A stretch of 64,000 nt of DNA from Photobacterium frigidiphilum (lineage in GTDB: Bacteria > Pseudomonadota > Gammaproteobacteria > Enterobacterales > Vibrionaceae): positions 1-64,000 of the forward strand of contig NZ_PYMJ01000030.1 in assembly GCF_003025615.1 (NCBI RefSeq), in the 5' to 3' direction. Under the pieces are notes generated by a model, which saw nothing but the letters and a program-made list of their open reading frames with translations, did not search any database and was not told the DNA's origin. Positions 62,986 through 64,000 of this stretch are shown here, piece by piece. Position numbers and translations under genes: made by a program. Position 1 is the first letter of the stretch. Each line of letters opens with the position of its first letter.

Positions 62986-64000
62986 ATGGAACCCATTTAC
63001 ATCGTAGCGGCAAAGCGTACTCCTATTGGCAGTTTTAACGGCTCTCTAGCCCCTGTATCGGCACCTGAACTGGGGGCCATTGCCATTCGCGGCGCATTGA
63101 ATCAGTGCCAACTTGATCCCACGCTTATCGATGAAGTGATTGTGGGTAACGTATTAAGTGCCAGCATTGGCATGGGGCCAGGCAGACAAGCAGCAATCGC
63201 CGCAGGTATTCCCGACACGGTGCCCGCTTATACCCTTAACATGATTTGCGGTAGCGGCATGAAAACCGTCATGGATGCGGCTAGCCATATCCGTTCAGGT
63301 GATGCTGAAATCATTGTGGCATGTGGTATGGAAAACATGTCTCAAGCCCCTTTTTTGCAGTCTTATCAAATGCGTGCTGGCGTTCGAATGGGCAACCAAA
63401 CCATTGAAGACAGTATTATTAAAGACGGGCTAACCGATGTATTTAATCAATATCACATGGGTATTACTGCTGAAAATATCGCAGAAAAACTCAATATATC
63501 GCGAAAAGAACAAGATGCCTTTGCCCTCTTTAGCCAAAAAAATGCAGCAATAGCACTAGAAAGTCATGGCTTTAAATCTGAAATAGAACCCGTAAATGTG
63601 ACTCACCGTCGCCAGCAAAATTGCGTTGTAACCGACGAGTATCCGAAGACGAATACCACAGCAGAATCACTCGCTAACTTACGTCCAGCCTTCAAGAAAG
63701 ACGGAACAGTTACAGCAGGTAATGCATCAGGTATCAATGATGGTGCAGCGGCGATTATTCTGGCGTCTAAATCAGCGCTTGAACGTTACCAATTAACACC
63801 TATTGCTGAAATTGTGGGTTACGGCCAAGCCGGTGTTTCACCTGACGTGATGGGGCTAGGACCAGTACCCGCTATTGCGAATGTACTCGATAAAACCCAA
63901 TTATCGCTGAGTAATATTGAATACTTTGAATTAAATGAAGCTTTTGCGGCGCAAGCACTTGGCGTGGTTAAACAATTAGCCGAACAACACGATGTCGACC
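62986..64000 (+). CDS. Acetyl-CoA C-acetyltransferase (thiolase), 3' end beyond the window
   Basis: The first 338 residues of a thiolase: IVAAKRTPIGSFNGSLAPVS, the acyl-accepting Cys in NMICGSGMKTV (near residue 89), MENMSQAP, GNASGINDGAAAI and NEAFAAQALGV with the catalytic Asn/Glu region. The last Cys/His motifs lie beyond the end. It condenses or cleaves acetoacetyl-CoA. ATG 62986 follows AGGATGAAGTT. Which pathway it serves depends on genes outside the window. Confidence 0.92.
   Translation, partial: MEPIYIVAAKRTPIGSFNGSLAPVSAPELGAIAIRGALNQCQLDPTLIDEVIVGNVLSASIGMGPGRQAAIAAGIPDTVPAYTLNMICGSGMKTVMDAASHIRSGDAEIIVACGMENMSQAPFLQSYQMRAGVRMGNQTIEDSIIKDGLTDVFNQYHMGITAENIAEKLNISRKEQDAFALFSQKNAAIALESHGFKSEIEPVNVTHRRQQNCVVTDEYPKTNTTAESLANLRPAFKKDGTVTAGNASGINDGAAAIILASKSALERYQLTPIAEIVGYGQAGVSPDVMGLGPVPAIANVLDKTQLSLSNIEYFELNEAFAAQALGVVKQLAEQHDVD

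Overview
The window looks like a chromosome segment of a marine gammaproteobacterium of the family Vibrionaceae, most likely Photobacterium or a close Vibrio/Aliivibrio relative. Supporting signs are a secreted GH19 chitinase, a vctPDGC-type siderophore transporter behind Fur-like boxes, a VF530-family protein, DUF3103- and DUF2799-like lipoproteins, and worn IS6, IS5 and IS66 copies. The sequence is moderately AT-rich and mosaic, with many single accessory genes, many LysR/AraC/IclR/MarR regulators next to their likely targets, and several decayed genes. No tRNA, rRNA, CRISPR array or prophage was seen.

Left part (1-10,500): an IS6-type element fragment sits inside an IS5-type fragment, followed by a chitinase, a decayed HAD-like gene whose start codon appears to have become ATA, a lipoprotein gene, a 5'-truncated chloramphenicol acetyltransferase, a membrane-anchored AraC regulator, a DUF805 plus exported-protein pair, a protein with an internal duplication, the 3' tail of a lost GGDEF gene, and a serine hydrolase coupled to a small unknown gene.

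10,680-25,700: a four-gene operon joined by ATGA overlaps encodes an ABC-type membrane domain without an ATPase, an RND adaptor, an RND pump and an AraC/GyrI-like regulator. A probable group II intron remnant and a dead IS66 copy follow. Then come a NosR/NapH-like membrane polyferredoxin and an isoaspartyl-dipeptide module (LysR, iadA, dcuC).

25,700-38,200: an HflX-like GTPase with an acidic insert, a DUF134 regulator coupled to a thioesterase, an ABC exporter, a beta-CASP RNase-like protein, a small module (DUF2799, DUF2975, XRE) bracketed by IS6 remnants, a PQQ-type sugar dehydrogenase, an OYE-family enzyme, a YdcH-like protein and a MetY-like sulfhydrylase.

38,200-50,000: a carboxyethylornithine-synthase-like enzyme, a nucleoside hydrolase behind a CRP-like site, LysR with a PACE efflux protein, a Gre-like protein, and a LysR/GST divergon followed by a PNPOx-ferredoxin reductase-ferredoxin fusion whose linker is a 15-bp minisatellite. 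An IclR regulator with paired palindromes and an arginase-family protein with altered metal ligands follow, then a VF530-type protein.

50,000-64,000: an MBL hydrolase, a HlyD/DUF2955/MarR efflux operon with two matching palindromes at its start, two tandem LysR genes divergent from a YdhR-type monooxygenase, the siderophore transporter, and a TauE/TIM-barrel operon divergent from a thiolase that runs off the window. The observations I would check first are the minisatellite fusion, the ATPase-less ABC domain in an RND operon, the altered arginase-family protein, and the paired operators of the IclR and MarR genes.
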